Shown here: positions 54,642 to 64,000 of the stretch, piece by piece | How the letters are laid out: every line of letters starts with the position of its first letter | Position numbering within the stretch: position 1 is the first letter of the stretch | From: Burkholderia dolosa | GTDB taxonomy: Bacteria > Pseudomonadota > Gammaproteobacteria > Burkholderiales > Burkholderiaceae | DNA: 64,000 bases | Assembly: GCF_902499135.1 (NCBI RefSeq) | Contig: NZ_CABVPR010000005.1 | Location: 1 to 64,000, forward strand | Reading direction: 5' to 3' | Made by a program: the position numbers and the translations under genes | Notes under the pieces: model-generated | What the model saw: the letters and a program-made list of their open reading frames with translations, nothing else | Databases searched by the model: none | What the model was told of the DNA's origin: nothing

Positions 54642-55688
54642 TCAGAACGTGTAGCCGACGTCGTTCGTCGTGCCGTCGAGCGCGTCGAGCAGCTTCGCGA
54701 ACGGCGCGAGCGGGCGGTAGCGCAGCGCGACCTTGCGCGCATACGCGACGAAGCGCGGCAGATCGTTCAGATAGTGCGGCTTGCCGTCGCGGTAGTTGAT
54801 GCGCGCGAACAGCCCGAGCACCTTGATGTGGCGCTGCAGCCCCATCCATTCGAGCTGCCGGTAGAACTCGCCGAAGTCGGGATCGACCGGCAGGCCGGCC
54901 TTCTTCGCCTTCTCCCAGTAATACGCGAAGCAGTCGAGCTCGAATTCCTCGTCCCAGCTGATGAACGCATCGCGCAGCAGCGACACGACGTCGTACGTGA
55001 GCGGCCCGTACACGGCGTCCTGAAAGTCGAGCACGCCCGGATTCGGCTCGCAGACCATCAGGTTGCGCGGCATGAAGTCGCGCAGCATGAAGCCCTGCGG
55101 CTGCGCATGCGCGCTCGCGACCAGCAGCGCGAACGTGCGGTCCAGCGTGCCGCGCATCGCGTCGGTGACCGGCTTGCCGAGATGGCGGCCGACGTACCAC
55201 TCGGGCATCAGCTCCATCTCGCGGCGCAGGAACGCTTCGTCGAACGGCGGCAGCACGTCGGGCTTCGACGTCAGCTGGAAGCGGATCAGCGCGTCGAACG
55301 CGTCGCGCATCAGCGGCCGCGCGGCGGCCGGATCGGCCGGGTCGAGCACCGAGATGTACGACGTGCGGCCGAGGTCGGTGACCAGCATGAAGCCGGCGTC
55401 GAAGTCGTGCGCGAGCACGTCCGGCACGTGATTGCCCGCTGCGGCGAGCAGTTGCGCGACCTGGACGAACTCGCGGCATTTCTCCGGCGGCGGCGCGTCG
55501 ACGGCGATCAGCGAGCCGCCGGCGCTCGTCGCGGACGACACGCGGAAATAGCGGCGGAAACTGGCATCCGACGACGCGGGCGCGAGTGTCGACAGGTCGA
55601 GACCGTGGCGTTCGGCGAGCGGGCGAAGCCACGCGGTGAGCGCTTCGACGCGGGCGTCGGGGCGGGAGGCGGCGGATGGGAGCGTCAT
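54642..55688 (-). CDS. amgK: N-acetylmuramate/N-acetylglucosamine kinase
   Basis: A 348-residue aminoglycoside-phosphotransferase-fold kinase that phosphorylates MurNAc at the anomeric position, supplying MurU. The catalytic loop is FMLRDFMPRNLMVCEPNPGVLDFQDAVYGPLTYDVVSLLRD near residues 200-240, in which the HxD of other kinases is RDF, as usual for AmgK; the metal aspartate is in LDFQD. ATG 55688 is chosen; a start seven codons upstream is possible. It diverges from lptD. Confidence 0.9.
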   Translation of the reverse strand: MTLPSAASRPDARVEALTAWLRPLAERHGLDLSTLAPASSDASFRRYFRVSSATSAGGSLIAVDAPPPEKCREFVQVAQLLAAAGNHVPDVLAHDFDAGFMLVTDLGRTSYISVLDPADPAAARPLMRDAFDALIRFQLTSKPDVLPPFDEAFLRREMELMPEWYVGRHLGKPVTDAMRGTLDRTFALLVASAHAQPQGFMLRDFMPRNLMVCEPNPGVLDFQDAVYGPLTYDVVSLLRDAFISWDEEFELDCFAYYWEKAKKAGLPVDPDFGEFYRQLEWMGLQRHIKVLGLFARINYRDGKPHYLNDLPRFVAYARKVALRYRPLAPFAKLLDALDGTTNDVGYTF

Positions 55689-55719
55689 GAAACTCGGAGG
55701 AGGGGACAACGTCTTGCCA

Positions 55720-55726
55720 TATAATA
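55720..55726. promoter_or_regulatory. Promoter element between amgK and lptD
   Basis: TATAATA (55720-55726) is a perfect -10 box for the plus strand (toward lptD) and reads TATTAT on the other strand (toward amgK). No good -35 box is evident for either, so the direction is left open. Confidence 0.4.
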
Positions 55727-55899
55727 CCCCACGACTTTTTTGACGCGCCCCGCGTCAGCTTCCGCCGTACAGGCCCGCCGCCTGTCGCGCCGCCCGCCCG
55801 ATCGCCTCCCGGTTTGCGCTCAGCCGCAGTCGCGGTGCGACCGCGCGGCCCGCCGTGCGCGAAGGTGCGGTTGACAAGGGGCGATTCGCCAAACGATAG

Positions 55900-58260
55900 A
55901 TGCCGCCCAAACCGCTATTCCCGAATGTCTTCCCCGGTGACGGGGCGCCGCGCAAACGGCGGCTCGCGCTTGCGCTCCTGGCCGTGCCCGGCCTCGTGCC
56001 GGCCGTGTCGCATGCGCAGCTGACGGGCGCGGCCGCGCAGCCGCAGCCGCTCGACTCGCCGTGGGATCTGCGTCTCGCACCGCAGCTCGAGGACCATCCG
56101 CTGAAGGACGGCGCGAAGCCGGCTGCCTTCGTGATCGCCGACCACACGAGCGGCACGGCCGAGCAGGATCTGGCCGCGAAGGGTTCGGCCGAGCTGCGGC
56201 GCGGCGACGCGATCGTGAAGGCCGACGCGATCCACTACGATCAGGACACCGACATGGCCGACGCGTACGGCCGCGTGAAGGTGATCAACGGCGGTACGTC
56301 GTTCGTCGGCCCCGAAGCGCATCTGAAGGTCGAGGCGAACCAGGGCTTCATGACCGCGCCGAAGTACCGCTTCAACCTGACGGGCGGCTCGGGCAGCGCA
56401 GAGCGCGTCGACCTGCTCGACAGCGAGCGGTCGGTGTTCGCCAGCGCGACCTACACGACGTGCCAGTGCTCGACGAGCCCTGCGTGGTACATCAAGGGCA
56501 GCCGGCTGGATATCGATACAGGCGCCGACGAAGGCACCGCGCGCAACGGCGTGCTGTTCTTCCAGGGCGTGCCGATCTTCGCGAGTCCGTGGCTGACGTT
56601 CCCGCTGTCGGGCGAGCGACGCAGCGGGCTGTTGCCGCCGACGTTCTCGATGAACTCGAACAACGGGTTCGAGCTGTCGCTGCCGTACTACTTCAACATC
56701 GCGCCGAACCGCGACCTGACGATTACGCCGACGATCATCTCGCGGCGCGGCGTGCAGGGCGAGGCGACGTTCCGCTATCTGTCGCCGACGTATTCGGGCA
56801 CGATTACCGCCAACTATCTGCCCGACGACCGGCTCGCCCATCGCAACCGCTACGCGATCTACTGGCAGCACCAGCAGAACTTCGGCGGCGGTTTCGGCGG
56901 CTACGTCTATTACAACAAGGTCTCCGACAACACGTATCCGGAAGACCTCGGGTCGATGAACCAGCTGGCGAACGGCACGCAGACGCTGTATCAGCAGGAA
57001 GCGGGACTCACGTACAACAACGGTCCATGGTCGGTGCTCGCGCGCTATCAGCACTGGCAGACGCTGCCGCCGTCGATCGCGCCGTACAGCCGCGAACCGC
57101 AGTTGAACGTGAAGTACACGAAGTACAACGTCGGCGGCTTCGACTTCGGCGCGGAAGCCGACTATTCGCGGTTCCGCATCACGACGGCCGATGCGACGCA
57201 AGGCGACCGGATCGTCTTCAACCCGTACATCTCGTACGGCGTGTACGGTCCCGGCTATTTCTTCGTGCCGAAGCTCCAGTATCACCTCGCGTCGTACAAC
57301 CTGAACTACCTGTCGTCGGCCACGCCGAACAACCCGAAGCACTTCACCGAATCGATTCCGACCGTGAGCGTCGATTCGGGGCTGATCTTCGATCGCTCGG
57401 TGCGCCTGTTCGGCCAGGACTTCATCCAGACGCTCGAGCCGCGCCTGTACTACGTGTACACGCCGTATCGCGACCAGTCGAATGCGCCGCTGTTCGACAC
57501 CGCGGAATCGGACTTCGGGCTCGCGGAGATCTACCAGCCGAACACGTTCGTCGGCAACGACCGGATCGCCGACGCGAACCGGATCACGGCCGGCCTGACG
57601 TCGCGCTTCATCGATCCGCGCACCGGCGACGAGCGCGCGCGCTTCGTCATCGCGCAGCAGTATTACTTCGCCGATCAGCGCGTGACGCTGAACTCGGCAC
57701 AGGCGCCGTCGCAAGCGCGGCACTCGGACCTGATCGTCGGCGCCGCGCTGAAGCTCGGCTCCGGCTTCATGTCGGAGACGGCGTTCCAGTACAACCAGAA
57801 CAACAACCAGCTCGTGAAGTCGAGCATCGGCTTCGGCTTCAGCCCGGCCGAGCGCCGCGTGATCAACGTCGGCTACCGCTACACGCGCGCGAACACGACG
57901 CTCGATAACCAGCCGATCAACCAGTTCCTCGTGTCCGCGCAGTGGCCGCTGACGCGCCGGCTGTATGCGATCGGCCGCTTCAACTACGATCTCGCGGGCA
58001 ACCGGCTGGTCGACGGCGTCGTCGGCTTACAATACGACGCGGATTGCTGGGCGCTCGGGATCGGGATCCAGCGTTTCGCGAACGGCGTGAATACGTCGGG
58101 CCAGCAGAACTCGTCGACGCGATATCTCGCGCAGCTGACGCTGAAGGGGCTCGCGACCATCGACAACGGCCTCGTGAATGCGTTCCGCGCCGGGGTGCCG
58201 GGCTACACGCCGCTGCCGCCGCCGCCGCCGCCGATGTCCCGCTTCAGCAACTACGAGTAA
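55900..58260 (+). CDS. lptD: LPS-assembly protein LptD
   Basis: A 786-residue outer-membrane beta-barrel that inserts lipopolysaccharide into the outer leaflet. A basic start and hydrophobic segment ([19 protein letters not shown]) form the signal peptide, cleaved near residue 39. A periplasmic OstA/LptA-like domain (about 60-180, [32 protein letters not shown]) precedes the barrel. Only three cysteines are present: 188 and 190 (TTCQCST) and one near 715 (DADCWA), against four in E. coli. A proline-run tail follows the barrel. surA, which helps fold LptD, is next. Confidence 0.95.
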   Translation: MPPKPLFPNVFPGDGAPRKRRLALALLAVPGLVPAVSHAQLTGAAAQPQPLDSPWDLRLAPQLEDHPLKDGAKPAAFVIADHTSGTAEQDLAAKGSAELRRGDAIVKADAIHYDQDTDMADAYGRVKVINGGTSFVGPEAHLKVEANQGFMTAPKYRFNLTGGSGSAERVDLLDSERSVFASATYTTCQCSTSPAWYIKGSRLDIDTGADEGTARNGVLFFQGVPIFASPWLTFPLSGERRSGLLPPTFSMNSNNGFELSLPYYFNIAPNRDLTITPTIISRRGVQGEATFRYLSPTYSGTITANYLPDDRLAHRNRYAIYWQHQQNFGGGFGGYVYYNKVSDNTYPEDLGSMNQLANGTQTLYQQEAGLTYNNGPWSVLARYQHWQTLPPSIAPYSREPQLNVKYTKYNVGGFDFGAEADYSRFRITTADATQGDRIVFNPYISYGVYGPGYFFVPKLQYHLASYNLNYLSSATPNNPKHFTESIPTVSVDSGLIFDRSVRLFGQDFIQTLEPRLYYVYTPYRDQSNAPLFDTAESDFGLAEIYQPNTFVGNDRIADANRITAGLTSRFIDPRTGDERARFVIAQQYYFADQRVTLNSAQAPSQARHSDLIVGAALKLGSGFMSETAFQYNQNNNQLVKSSIGFGFSPAERRVINVGYRYTRANTTLDNQPINQFLVSAQWPLTRRLYAIGRFNYDLAGNRLVDGVVGLQYDADCWALGIGIQRFANGVNTSGQQNSSTRYLAQLTLKGLATIDNGLVNAFRAGVPGYTPLPPPPPPMSRFSNYE

Positions 58261-58312
58261 CGCCGGCTTGTTCCGCACCGGTCCGCACGATTTCAATGGA
58301 GTATCAGTGGCA

Positions 58313-59671
58313 ATGAAGAAAACCCTTCGTTTCGCGGCAGTCGTGTCCAGCCTCGCCGCGTCCGCCGCGCTGCTCGTCGCCGCGCCGGCCGCGGCGCAGG
58401 CGCTCGGTTCGCAAGGTGCGCAGCTCGCCGACGAAGTCGTCGCTGTCGTGAACAACGACGTGATCACCGGCCGCGAACTCGACCAGCGCGTGAGCCTGAT
58501 CGCACGCCGGCTGCAGCAGCAGAACGCGCCGGTGCCGCCGGCCGACCAGCTGCGCGCGCAGGTGCTGAACCAGATGGTGCTCGAGCGCATCCAGGTGCAG
58601 AAGGCCAAGGACGACGGCATCCGCATCGACGACGCGACCGTGCAGGCGACGCTGCAGCGCCTCGCGCAGGCGAACGGGATGACGCTCGACCAGTATCGCG
58701 CGCGGCTGGAGGCGCAAGGCGTGCCGTGGAACATCTTCACGAACGATGCGCGCACCGAACTGATGCTGTCGAAGCTGCGCGAGCGCGAAGTCGACAGCAA
58801 GATCACCGTGTCGGACGCCGAAGTCGCGAACTACATCGCGAGCCAGCGCGGGCCGAACGCCGCGCAGCAGCAGGATCTGCGCTTCCAGCACATCTTCATC
58901 AAGGCGCCGACGAACGCGCCGCAGACGGAAATCGAAGCCGCGCAGAAGAAGGCCGAAGCGCTGCTGCAGCAGGCGATGTCGGGCGCCGATTTCGAGAAGC
59001 TCGCACGCAACAACTCGGAAGCGAACGACGCGAAGAAGGGCGGCGATCTCGGCTTCAAGTCGCCGGGCGCGCTGCCGCCCGACGTCGTGCAGGCCGCATC
59101 GAAGCTGCGTCCGGGCCAGGTCAATCCGACGCTGATCCGCGTGCCGGACGGCTTCGAGATCGTCCGCCTCGTCGACCGCCGCCCGAGCCAGGGCGCGACG
59201 GCCGCCGCGCCGAAGATCGTGCAGACGCACGTGCGCCACATCCTGATCCGCGTCGGCGAAGGCAAGTCGGAAGGCCAGGCGCGCCAGGAACTGCTCGACA
59301 TCCGCAAGCAGATCGAGGCCGGCGGCGATTTCGCGAAGTTCGCGCGCACGTACTCGCAGGACGGCTCGGCATCGCAGGGCGGCGATCTCGGCTGGATCAG
59401 CCCGGGCGAGACGGTGCCGGAATTCGAGCGCGCGATGAACAGCCTGCAGGACGGCCAGATCAGCCAGCCGGTGCGTACCGAATACGGCTATCACCTGATC
59501 CAGGTGCTCGACCGCCGCGAAGCGGAAGGGTCGGTGCAGCAGCAGATGGACATCGCGCGTCAGGCGATCGGCCAGCGCAAGGCCGAGCAGGCTTATGCCG
59601 ACTGGCTGCGCGAGTTGCGCGACTCGTCGTACGTGCAGTACAAGATCGGCGGCGTCGGCCCGGCGAACTGA
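58313..59671 (+). CDS. surA: Periplasmic chaperone/peptidyl-prolyl isomerase SurA
   Basis: About 452 residues. A signal peptide ([30 protein letters not shown]) leads into the SurA N-terminal chaperone region ([21 protein letters not shown]) and two parvulin domains ([13 protein letters not shown] near 180 and [13 protein letters not shown] near 300, each with the SGADF/GGDF and GGDLG turns). It escorts barrel proteins such as LptD to the Bam machine. GGAG at 58298-58301 would suit a GTG at 58307 (two codons earlier) even better than this ATG. Confidence 0.95.
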   Translation: MKKTLRFAAVVSSLAASAALLVAAPAAAQALGSQGAQLADEVVAVVNNDVITGRELDQRVSLIARRLQQQNAPVPPADQLRAQVLNQMVLERIQVQKAKDDGIRIDDATVQATLQRLAQANGMTLDQYRARLEAQGVPWNIFTNDARTELMLSKLREREVDSKITVSDAEVANYIASQRGPNAAQQQDLRFQHIFIKAPTNAPQTEIEAAQKKAEALLQQAMSGADFEKLARNNSEANDAKKGGDLGFKSPGALPPDVVQAASKLRPGQVNPTLIRVPDGFEIVRLVDRRPSQGATAAAPKIVQTHVRHILIRVGEGKSEGQARQELLDIRKQIEAGGDFAKFARTYSQDGSASQGGDLGWISPGETVPEFERAMNSLQDGQISQPVRTEYGYHLIQVLDRREAEGSVQQQMDIARQAIGQRKAEQAYADWLRELRDSSYVQYKIGGVGPAN

Positions 59672-59682
59672 GCGAGCAGCCG

Positions 59683-60669
59683 ATGACGACGCCCGCGCTG
59701 CAGATCGCGATCACGACCGGCGAACCCGCGGGCGTCGGCCCCGAACTGACCGTGCAGGCGCTGCGCGACGCCGCGCAGCGCTGGCCCGACGCGCATTTCA
59801 CCGTGCTCGGCGATGCGGCGCTGCTCGATACGCGCGCGGCGGCCGTCGGCGTGGAGCGTACGGCGCTCGCGGGCGCGCAGGTGTCGATCGAGCATCGTCC
59901 GGTCGCCGCACCGGTGCAGGCGGGCAAGCTCGATGCGGCGAACGGCCGCTACGTGCTCGGGCTGCTCGACGCGGCGATCGACGGCGCGATGGCCGGCCGA
60001 TACGACGCGATCGTCACCGCGCCGCTGCAGAAGAGCACGATCAACGATGCCGGCGTGCCGTTTACCGGCCACACCGAATATCTCGCGGAGCGCACGCACA
60101 CGCCGCGCGTCGTGATGATGCTGGCGGGCACCGGCGATACGCCGCTGCGCGTCGCGCTCGCGACGACGCACTTGCCGTTGAAAGACGTGTCGGCCGCGCT
60201 GACGATCGACGGGCTCGTCGAGACGCTCGCGATCGTCGATCGCGACCTGCGGCGCGACTTCGGCCTCGCGGCGCCGCGCATCCTCGTGACCGGGCTGAAC
60301 CCGCATGCGGGCGAGAACGGCTATCTGGGCCGCGAGGAGATCGACGTGATCGCGCCGGCGCTCGCGCAGGCAAAAGCGCGCGGCATCGGCGCGCGCGGCC
60401 CGTACCCGGCCGACACGCTGTTCCAGCCGCGCTACCTTGCCGACGCCGATTGCGTGCTGGCGATGTTCCACGATCAGGGCTTGCCGGTGCTGAAATATGC
60501 GACGTTCGGCGAGGGCATCAACGTGACGCTCGGGCTGCCGATCATTCGCACGTCGGTCGATCACGGCACCGCGCTCGATCTCGCGGGCACCGGTCGCGCG
60601 GATCCGGGCAGCATGGTCGCCGCGCTCGACACGGCCGTCACGATGGCGCGGCATCGCCGCGCGGGCTGA
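59683..60669 (+). CDS. pdxA: 4-hydroxythreonine-4-phosphate dehydrogenase
   Basis: A 328-residue enzyme of pyridoxal phosphate synthesis, oxidising 4-phosphohydroxy-threonine with NAD. The three metal-binding histidines are in [19 protein letters not shown] and [12 protein letters not shown], all present. The N-terminus [15 protein letters not shown] is diagnostic. It follows surA by 11 bp in the conserved lptD-surA-pdxA-rsmA operon. Confidence 0.96.
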   Translation: MTTPALQIAITTGEPAGVGPELTVQALRDAAQRWPDAHFTVLGDAALLDTRAAAVGVERTALAGAQVSIEHRPVAAPVQAGKLDAANGRYVLGLLDAAIDGAMAGRYDAIVTAPLQKSTINDAGVPFTGHTEYLAERTHTPRVVMMLAGTGDTPLRVALATTHLPLKDVSAALTIDGLVETLAIVDRDLRRDFGLAAPRILVTGLNPHAGENGYLGREEIDVIAPALAQAKARGIGARGPYPADTLFQPRYLADADCVLAMFHDQGLPVLKYATFGEGINVTLGLPIIRTSVDHGTALDLAGTGRADPGSMVAALDTAVTMARHRRAG

Positions 60670-60730
60670 CGCGGCCGCAGCGTATCGGCGGCCGGCTCTC
60701 ATTCGTCGTATTTTTCGTTTTTCTCAGTCG

Positions 60731-61558
60731 ATGTCGAACAGCAGACAGCATCAAGGCCACTTCGCGCGCAAGCGCTTCGGGCAGAACTTCCTCGTCGATC
60801 ATGGCGTGATCGATTCGATCGTCGCGACGATCGCGCCCGCGCGCGGGCAGCGCATGGTCGAGATCGGCCCTGGCCTCGGCGCGTTGACCGAGCCGCTGAT
60901 CGAGCGTGTCGCGACGCCCGAGTCGCCGCTGCATGCGGTCGAGCTCGACCGCGACCTGATCGGCCGCCTGCAGCAGCGCTTCGGCGCGCTGCTCGAACTG
61001 CATGCGGGCGATGCGCTCGCGTTCGACTTCCGCTCGCTCGCGGCGCCCGGCGACCAGCCGTCGCTGCGCGTCGTCGGCAACCTGCCGTACAACATTTCGA
61101 GCCCGCTGCTGTTTCATCTGATGACGTTCGCCGACGTGGTCGTCGACCAGCATTTCATGCTGCAGAACGAAGTCGTCGAACGGATGGTCGCGGAGCCGGG
61201 CACGAAGGCGTTTTCGCGGCTGTCGGTGATGCTGCAGTACCGCTACGCGATGGACAAGATGCTCGACGTGCCGCCCGAGTCGTTCCAGCCGCCGCCGAAG
61301 GTCGATTCGGCGATCGTGCGGATGATTCCGTACGAGCGGCACGAACTGCCGGACGTCGATCCGGCGCTGCTCGGCGAGGTCGTCACGGCCGCGTTCTCGC
61401 AGCGCCGCAAGATGCTGCGCAATACGCTCGGCGACTACCGCGGGACGATCGACTTCGATGCGCTCGGCTTCGACCTCGCCCGCCGTGCCGAGGACGTGAG
61501 CGTGGCCGAATACGTCGGCATCGCGCAGGCGCTCGCCGCGACGCGCAGCGTAGGCTGA
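60731..61558 (+). CDS. rsmA: 16S rRNA (adenine1518-N6/adenine1519-N6)-dimethyltransferase
   Basis: A 275-residue KsgA/Dim1 methyltransferase that dimethylates two adjacent adenines in the helix-45 loop of 16S rRNA late in 30S assembly. [12 protein letters not shown] opens the protein, the SAM motif is [14 protein letters not shown] near residue 44, and the catalytic [12 protein letters not shown] is near 117. It ends the lptD operon and converges on the EamA gene. Confidence 0.96.
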   Translation: MSNSRQHQGHFARKRFGQNFLVDHGVIDSIVATIAPARGQRMVEIGPGLGALTEPLIERVATPESPLHAVELDRDLIGRLQQRFGALLELHAGDALAFDFRSLAAPGDQPSLRVVGNLPYNISSPLLFHLMTFADVVVDQHFMLQNEVVERMVAEPGTKAFSRLSVMLQYRYAMDKMLDVPPESFQPPPKVDSAIVRMIPYERHELPDVDPALLGEVVTAAFSQRRKMLRNTLGDYRGTIDFDALGFDLARRAEDVSVAEYVGIAQALAATRSVG

Positions 61559-61675
61559 CGCGCGCCACGGCGCCGCGCGGGCGCGCACGCAAGGCCGAAC
61601 GCTGTCACGACGTTGCGCTGCGGCTCGGCACTTTCGTAGCGCACGCGGCTTTCGGGGCGCCGGCCGTTGCCGCTG

Positions 61676-62617
61676 TCATCGATCGCGCGTGCCCGGCGGC
61701 GCATTGACGAGCGCGATCCCGGTCAGCACGAGCGCGGCCGCGGACATGAAGCGCCAGCCGACCGATTCGCCGAGCAGCAGCACGCCGAACGCGACGCCGA
61801 ACAGCGGCGACAGAAACGTGAACACCGACAGCCGCGATGCGCTGTAGCGCGTGAGCAGCCAGAACCACGACAGATAGCTGAAGAACGCGACGATCACCGA
61901 CTGATACGCGAGGCTCGCGAGCGCGACCGGCGTCACGTGCGCGAACGACGTCTGGCCGAGCAGCGCGGCGAGCGCGATCAGCACGACGGCCGATACCGCG
62001 AGCTGGTAGAACAGCGTCTTGCTCGCGCTAGTGCGCGCGAGCGACGTCGAGCGCACGACGACCGTCGTCGCGGCCCACATCGCGCCGCCGAGGATGCCGA
62101 GCGCGTCGCCGGCGAGGCCGGCCAGCACCGACGCGCCGGGCGCGGCCGGCTTCAGGAAGCCGTCCGCGAACGCGAGCGCGATGCCGGCGAACGCGAGGCC
62201 GACACCCGCCCACTGCGCGCGCTGCAGCCGCTCGCCGGGCGCGAACAGGTGCAGGCCGAGCGCGGTGAAGCACGGCGCGGTGTACAGAAAGATCGCCATG
62301 TGCGACGCGCTCGTCAATGTGAGCCCGAAGAACACGCAGATGAATTCGCCGGCGAACAGCGCGCCGGCCGCGATGCCCGCGCCGAGCGTGCGGTCCGCAT
62401 CGAAGAGCGGCGTGCCGCGCGTCCGCGCCCAGCCCCACAGCAGCAGCGCGGCGAACAACGAGCGCAGCCCGGCCTGGAACATCGGTGCGATCGCGGCGTT
62501 CGTGCTCTTGATCGCGACCTGCTGGAAGCCCCAGATCATGCACAGCAGCAGCATCGCGCCGATCGCGCGTGCGTCGAGCGCGCGGCGTACGGGCGACGCG
62601 GCGGCGGGCGGGCTCAT
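61676..62617 (-). CDS. EamA/DMT-superfamily transporter
   Basis: A 313-residue inner-membrane protein with ten hydrophobic helices forming two EamA repeats ([23 protein letters not shown] at the start of the first; [19 protein letters not shown] at the start of the second). Such proteins export amino acids or metabolites; the substrate is not predictable. It is divergent from gloA. Confidence 0.9.
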   Translation of the reverse strand: MSPPAAASPVRRALDARAIGAMLLLCMIWGFQQVAIKSTNAAIAPMFQAGLRSLFAALLLWGWARTRGTPLFDADRTLGAGIAAGALFAGEFICVFFGLTLTSASHMAIFLYTAPCFTALGLHLFAPGERLQRAQWAGVGLAFAGIALAFADGFLKPAAPGASVLAGLAGDALGILGGAMWAATTVVVRSTSLARTSASKTLFYQLAVSAVVLIALAALLGQTSFAHVTPVALASLAYQSVIVAFFSYLSWFWLLTRYSASRLSVFTFLSPLFGVAFGVLLLGESVGWRFMSAAALVLTGIALVNAPPGTRDR

Positions 62618-62850
62618 CGGTCGGCCTCGACGGTATGGCGCGGCCGCAAGTTCGGACAGCAGGCGCGTGTGGCGCGTTCGGTTCGGCAGTTTCGCACGGC
62701 GGTGTGGACGGGTTCGGACGACGGTCGGGTTCGCGCGGGCCGAGAAATGCCCGCTTTTGGTGCGAAGTCGAAGGATGTTACCCGATCGTGCGGACGCGGG
62801 CGAGGCGCGCGTGCGCAGCGGGGGCGCCGCCGACGCATTTCACCCGACTC

Positions 62851-62859
62851 TGGTACAGT
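62851..62859 (+). promoter_or_regulatory. Extended -10 promoter of gloA
   Basis: TGGTACAGT is an extended -10 element (TGN plus TACAGT), 35 bp before the gloA start. No clear -35 box is seen, which fits extended -10 promoters. Confidence 0.5.
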
Positions 62860-62894
62860 TTCCGGTTCTGGAAAGTCCCCACAGGAGTACACAC

Positions 62895-63284
62895 ATGCGT
62901 TTGCTGCATACGATGCTGCGAGTCGGCGATCTCGACCGCTCGATCAAGTTCTACACCGAATTGCTCGGCATGAAGCTGCTGCGTCGCGAGGATTATCCGG
63001 AAGGCAAATTCACGCTCGCGTTCGTCGGCTATGAAGCGGAAAGCGCCGGCACCGTGATCGAACTCACCCATAACTGGGACACGCCGTCGTACGAGCTCGG
63101 CAACGGCTTCGGCCACCTCGCGGTGGAAGTCGACGACGCGTACGCGGCCTGCGAGAAGATCAAGGCGCAAGGCGGCAAGGTCACGCGCGAAGCCGGGCCG
63201 ATGAAGCACGGCACGACGGTGATCGCGTTCGTCGAGGATCCGGACGGCTACAAGATCGAATTCATCCAGAAGAAAGCGCACTGA
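62895..63284 (+). CDS. gloA: Lactoylglutathione lyase (glyoxalase I)
   Basis: A 129-residue metalloenzyme that isomerises the methylglyoxal-glutathione adduct to lactoylglutathione. The metal ligands are His5 (RLLHTMLRV), Glu56 region ([10 protein letters not shown]), the histidine in GFGHLAVEV and the glutamate in GYKIEFIQ. Length and sequence are those of the nickel-type bacterial enzyme. CAGGAG is eight bases before the ATG. Confidence 0.96.
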   Translation: MRLLHTMLRVGDLDRSIKFYTELLGMKLLRREDYPEGKFTLAFVGYEAESAGTVIELTHNWDTPSYELGNGFGHLAVEVDDAYAACEKIKAQGGKVTREAGPMKHGTTVIAFVEDPDGYKIEFIQKKAH

Positions 63285-63331
63285 GCGCGGACGATGAACC
63301 GGCTGCGGCGCGATGCGCGTGCCGCAGCATG

Positions 63332-63363
63332 ACGGGCGATGCGAGGCGACTCGCGTCGCCCGT
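63332..63363 (+). terminator. Hairpin between convergent gloA and YgjP-like gene
   Basis: ACGGGCGA-T-GCGAG (63332-63345) pairs with CTCGC-G-TCGCCCGT (63350-63363), giving 14 pairs including one G-T wobble around a GCGA loop, followed by TTTG. It can serve both convergent genes. Confidence 0.6.
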
Positions 63364-63389
63364 TTGCATTGAAGGCGGTGCCGCCCGCG

Positions 63390-64000
63390 TTACAGCGACG
63401 GCAGCAGCTCGGGCGGGTGATGCTTGAGCGTGTGGCGCGCTTCGCGGAATTCCGGAAAGATCGATTCGACCGTCTGCCAGAACGCCGGACTGTGGTTCAT
63501 CTCGCGCAGATGCGACAGTTCGTGCGCGACCACGTAGTCGATGATCGACATCGGGAAATGAATCAGCCGCCAGTTCAGCCGGATCTTGCCGTCGCTCGAG
63601 CAGCTGCCCCAGCGCGTCGCGGCCGACGACAGCGCATAGACCGAATATGTGACGCCGAGCTTGTGCGCGTACACCGCGAGGCGTTCGCCGAAGATCCGCT
63701 TCGCTTCGCCCTGCAGCCAGCCCTGCACGCGGTCCTTGATCTGCTGCGCGTCGGCCTGCGCGGGCAGCGGCAGCGACAGCCGCAGCGCATCGGCGTCGAA
63801 CGCGACGGCGCCCGCGCCGAGCGCGATCGTCACCGTCTTGCCGAGATACGGAAGCTGCGCGCCGTCGCGCCAGTCGATTTGCGGCAGCGCGCGCTGCTCG
63901 GTGCGCGTCTTCCATTCGGCGAGCTTCGCGAAGATCCAGCGCTGCTTTTCGGCGATCGCGGCTTCGATGTCGGCGAGCGTGACCCAGCGCGGCGCGGTGA
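63390..64000 (-). CDS. YgjP-type M48-like metallopeptidase (partial, N-terminus outside)
   Basis: About 200 codons in frame from the right edge to the stop at 63390. The domain core reads RWGSCSSDGKIRLNWRLIHFP, then YVVAHELSHLREMNHSPAFW with the HExxH zinc motif, then WQTVESIFPEF, the pattern of the YgjP/WLM-related SprT-like family. Coding continues through the window edge, so the start lies beyond 64000. The substrate is unknown. Confidence 0.9.
   Translation of the reverse strand, partial: TAPRWVTLADIEAAIAEKQRWIFAKLAEWKTRTEQRALPQIDWRDGAQLPYLGKTVTIALGAGAVAFDADALRLSLPLPAQADAQQIKDRVQGWLQGEAKRIFGERLAVYAHKLGVTYSVYALSSAATRWGSCSSDGKIRLNWRLIHFPMSIIDYVVAHELSHLREMNHSPAFWQTVESIFPEFREARHTLKHHPPELLPSL

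Overview
The window is GC-rich (roughly two thirds G+C), gene-dense, and uses third-position G/C almost throughout. Gene content and order (ssb; two-domain queF next to ilvA; the HIT/DUF971/ubiE/Tim44/ubiJ/ubiB block; lptD-surA-pdxA-rsmA; amgK-murU; a PHA thiolase/reductase pair) fit the main chromosome of a Burkholderia, most likely of the cepacia complex; the species cannot be fixed from the sequence alone. I see no insertion sequence, prophage, tRNA, rRNA or CRISPR array.

Layout. 1-2.3 kb: the end of ssb with its terminator, then a leftward arsR-arsB(ACR3)-arsC arsenic operon with a clear palindromic operator over its promoter. 3.0-9.6 kb: a 3-methyladenine glycosylase, a phasin, PHA thiolase and reductase (no synthase here), a small membrane protein, an M48 lipoprotein protease, and a decayed stretch with a broken GntR regulator. 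9.6-18.9 kb: a cardiolipin-synthase-like lipoprotein, a class II aldolase, an outer-membrane barrel, a CHRD protein, an alpha/beta hydrolase, an EcsC protein, a drug exporter with its MarR regulator, and a DJ-1/PfpI protein. A compact candidate small RNA (two hairpins, U7 tail) lies at about 13.46-13.52 kb.

19-23.3 kb is a D-amino-acid catabolic locus: a DSD1-like deaminase diverges from rpiR, an N-acyl-D-amino-acid deacylase and a RidA protein, with a perfect 8-5-8 palindrome at the rpiR transcription start. Just downstream (23.4-24.4 kb) is a lower-GC islet with a Tse2-like ADP-ribosyltransferase toxin and a small acidic partner, the best accessory system in the window.

24.5-42.2 kb is mostly housekeeping: ilvA-queF, a giant FAD/Fe-S oxidoreductase (1344 aa), ubiquinone genes, aspS, nudB and clsB. 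42.4-49.8 kb is a TetR-controlled beta-oxidation operon (acyl-CoA dehydrogenase, 3-hydroxyacyl-CoA dehydrogenase/enoyl-CoA hydratase fusion, thiolase, enoyl-CoA hydratase). Its second and third genes are separated by an array of 49-bp tandem repeats, each able to fold into a hairpin whose arms covary between units. 49.9-64 kb: fdhD and a nitrate-reductase-associated protein, a hotdog thioesterase, an Atm1-type ABC exporter, murU-amgK peptidoglycan recycling, lptD-surA-pdxA-rsmA, an EamA transporter, gloA, and a YgjP-type metalloprotease running off the right end.
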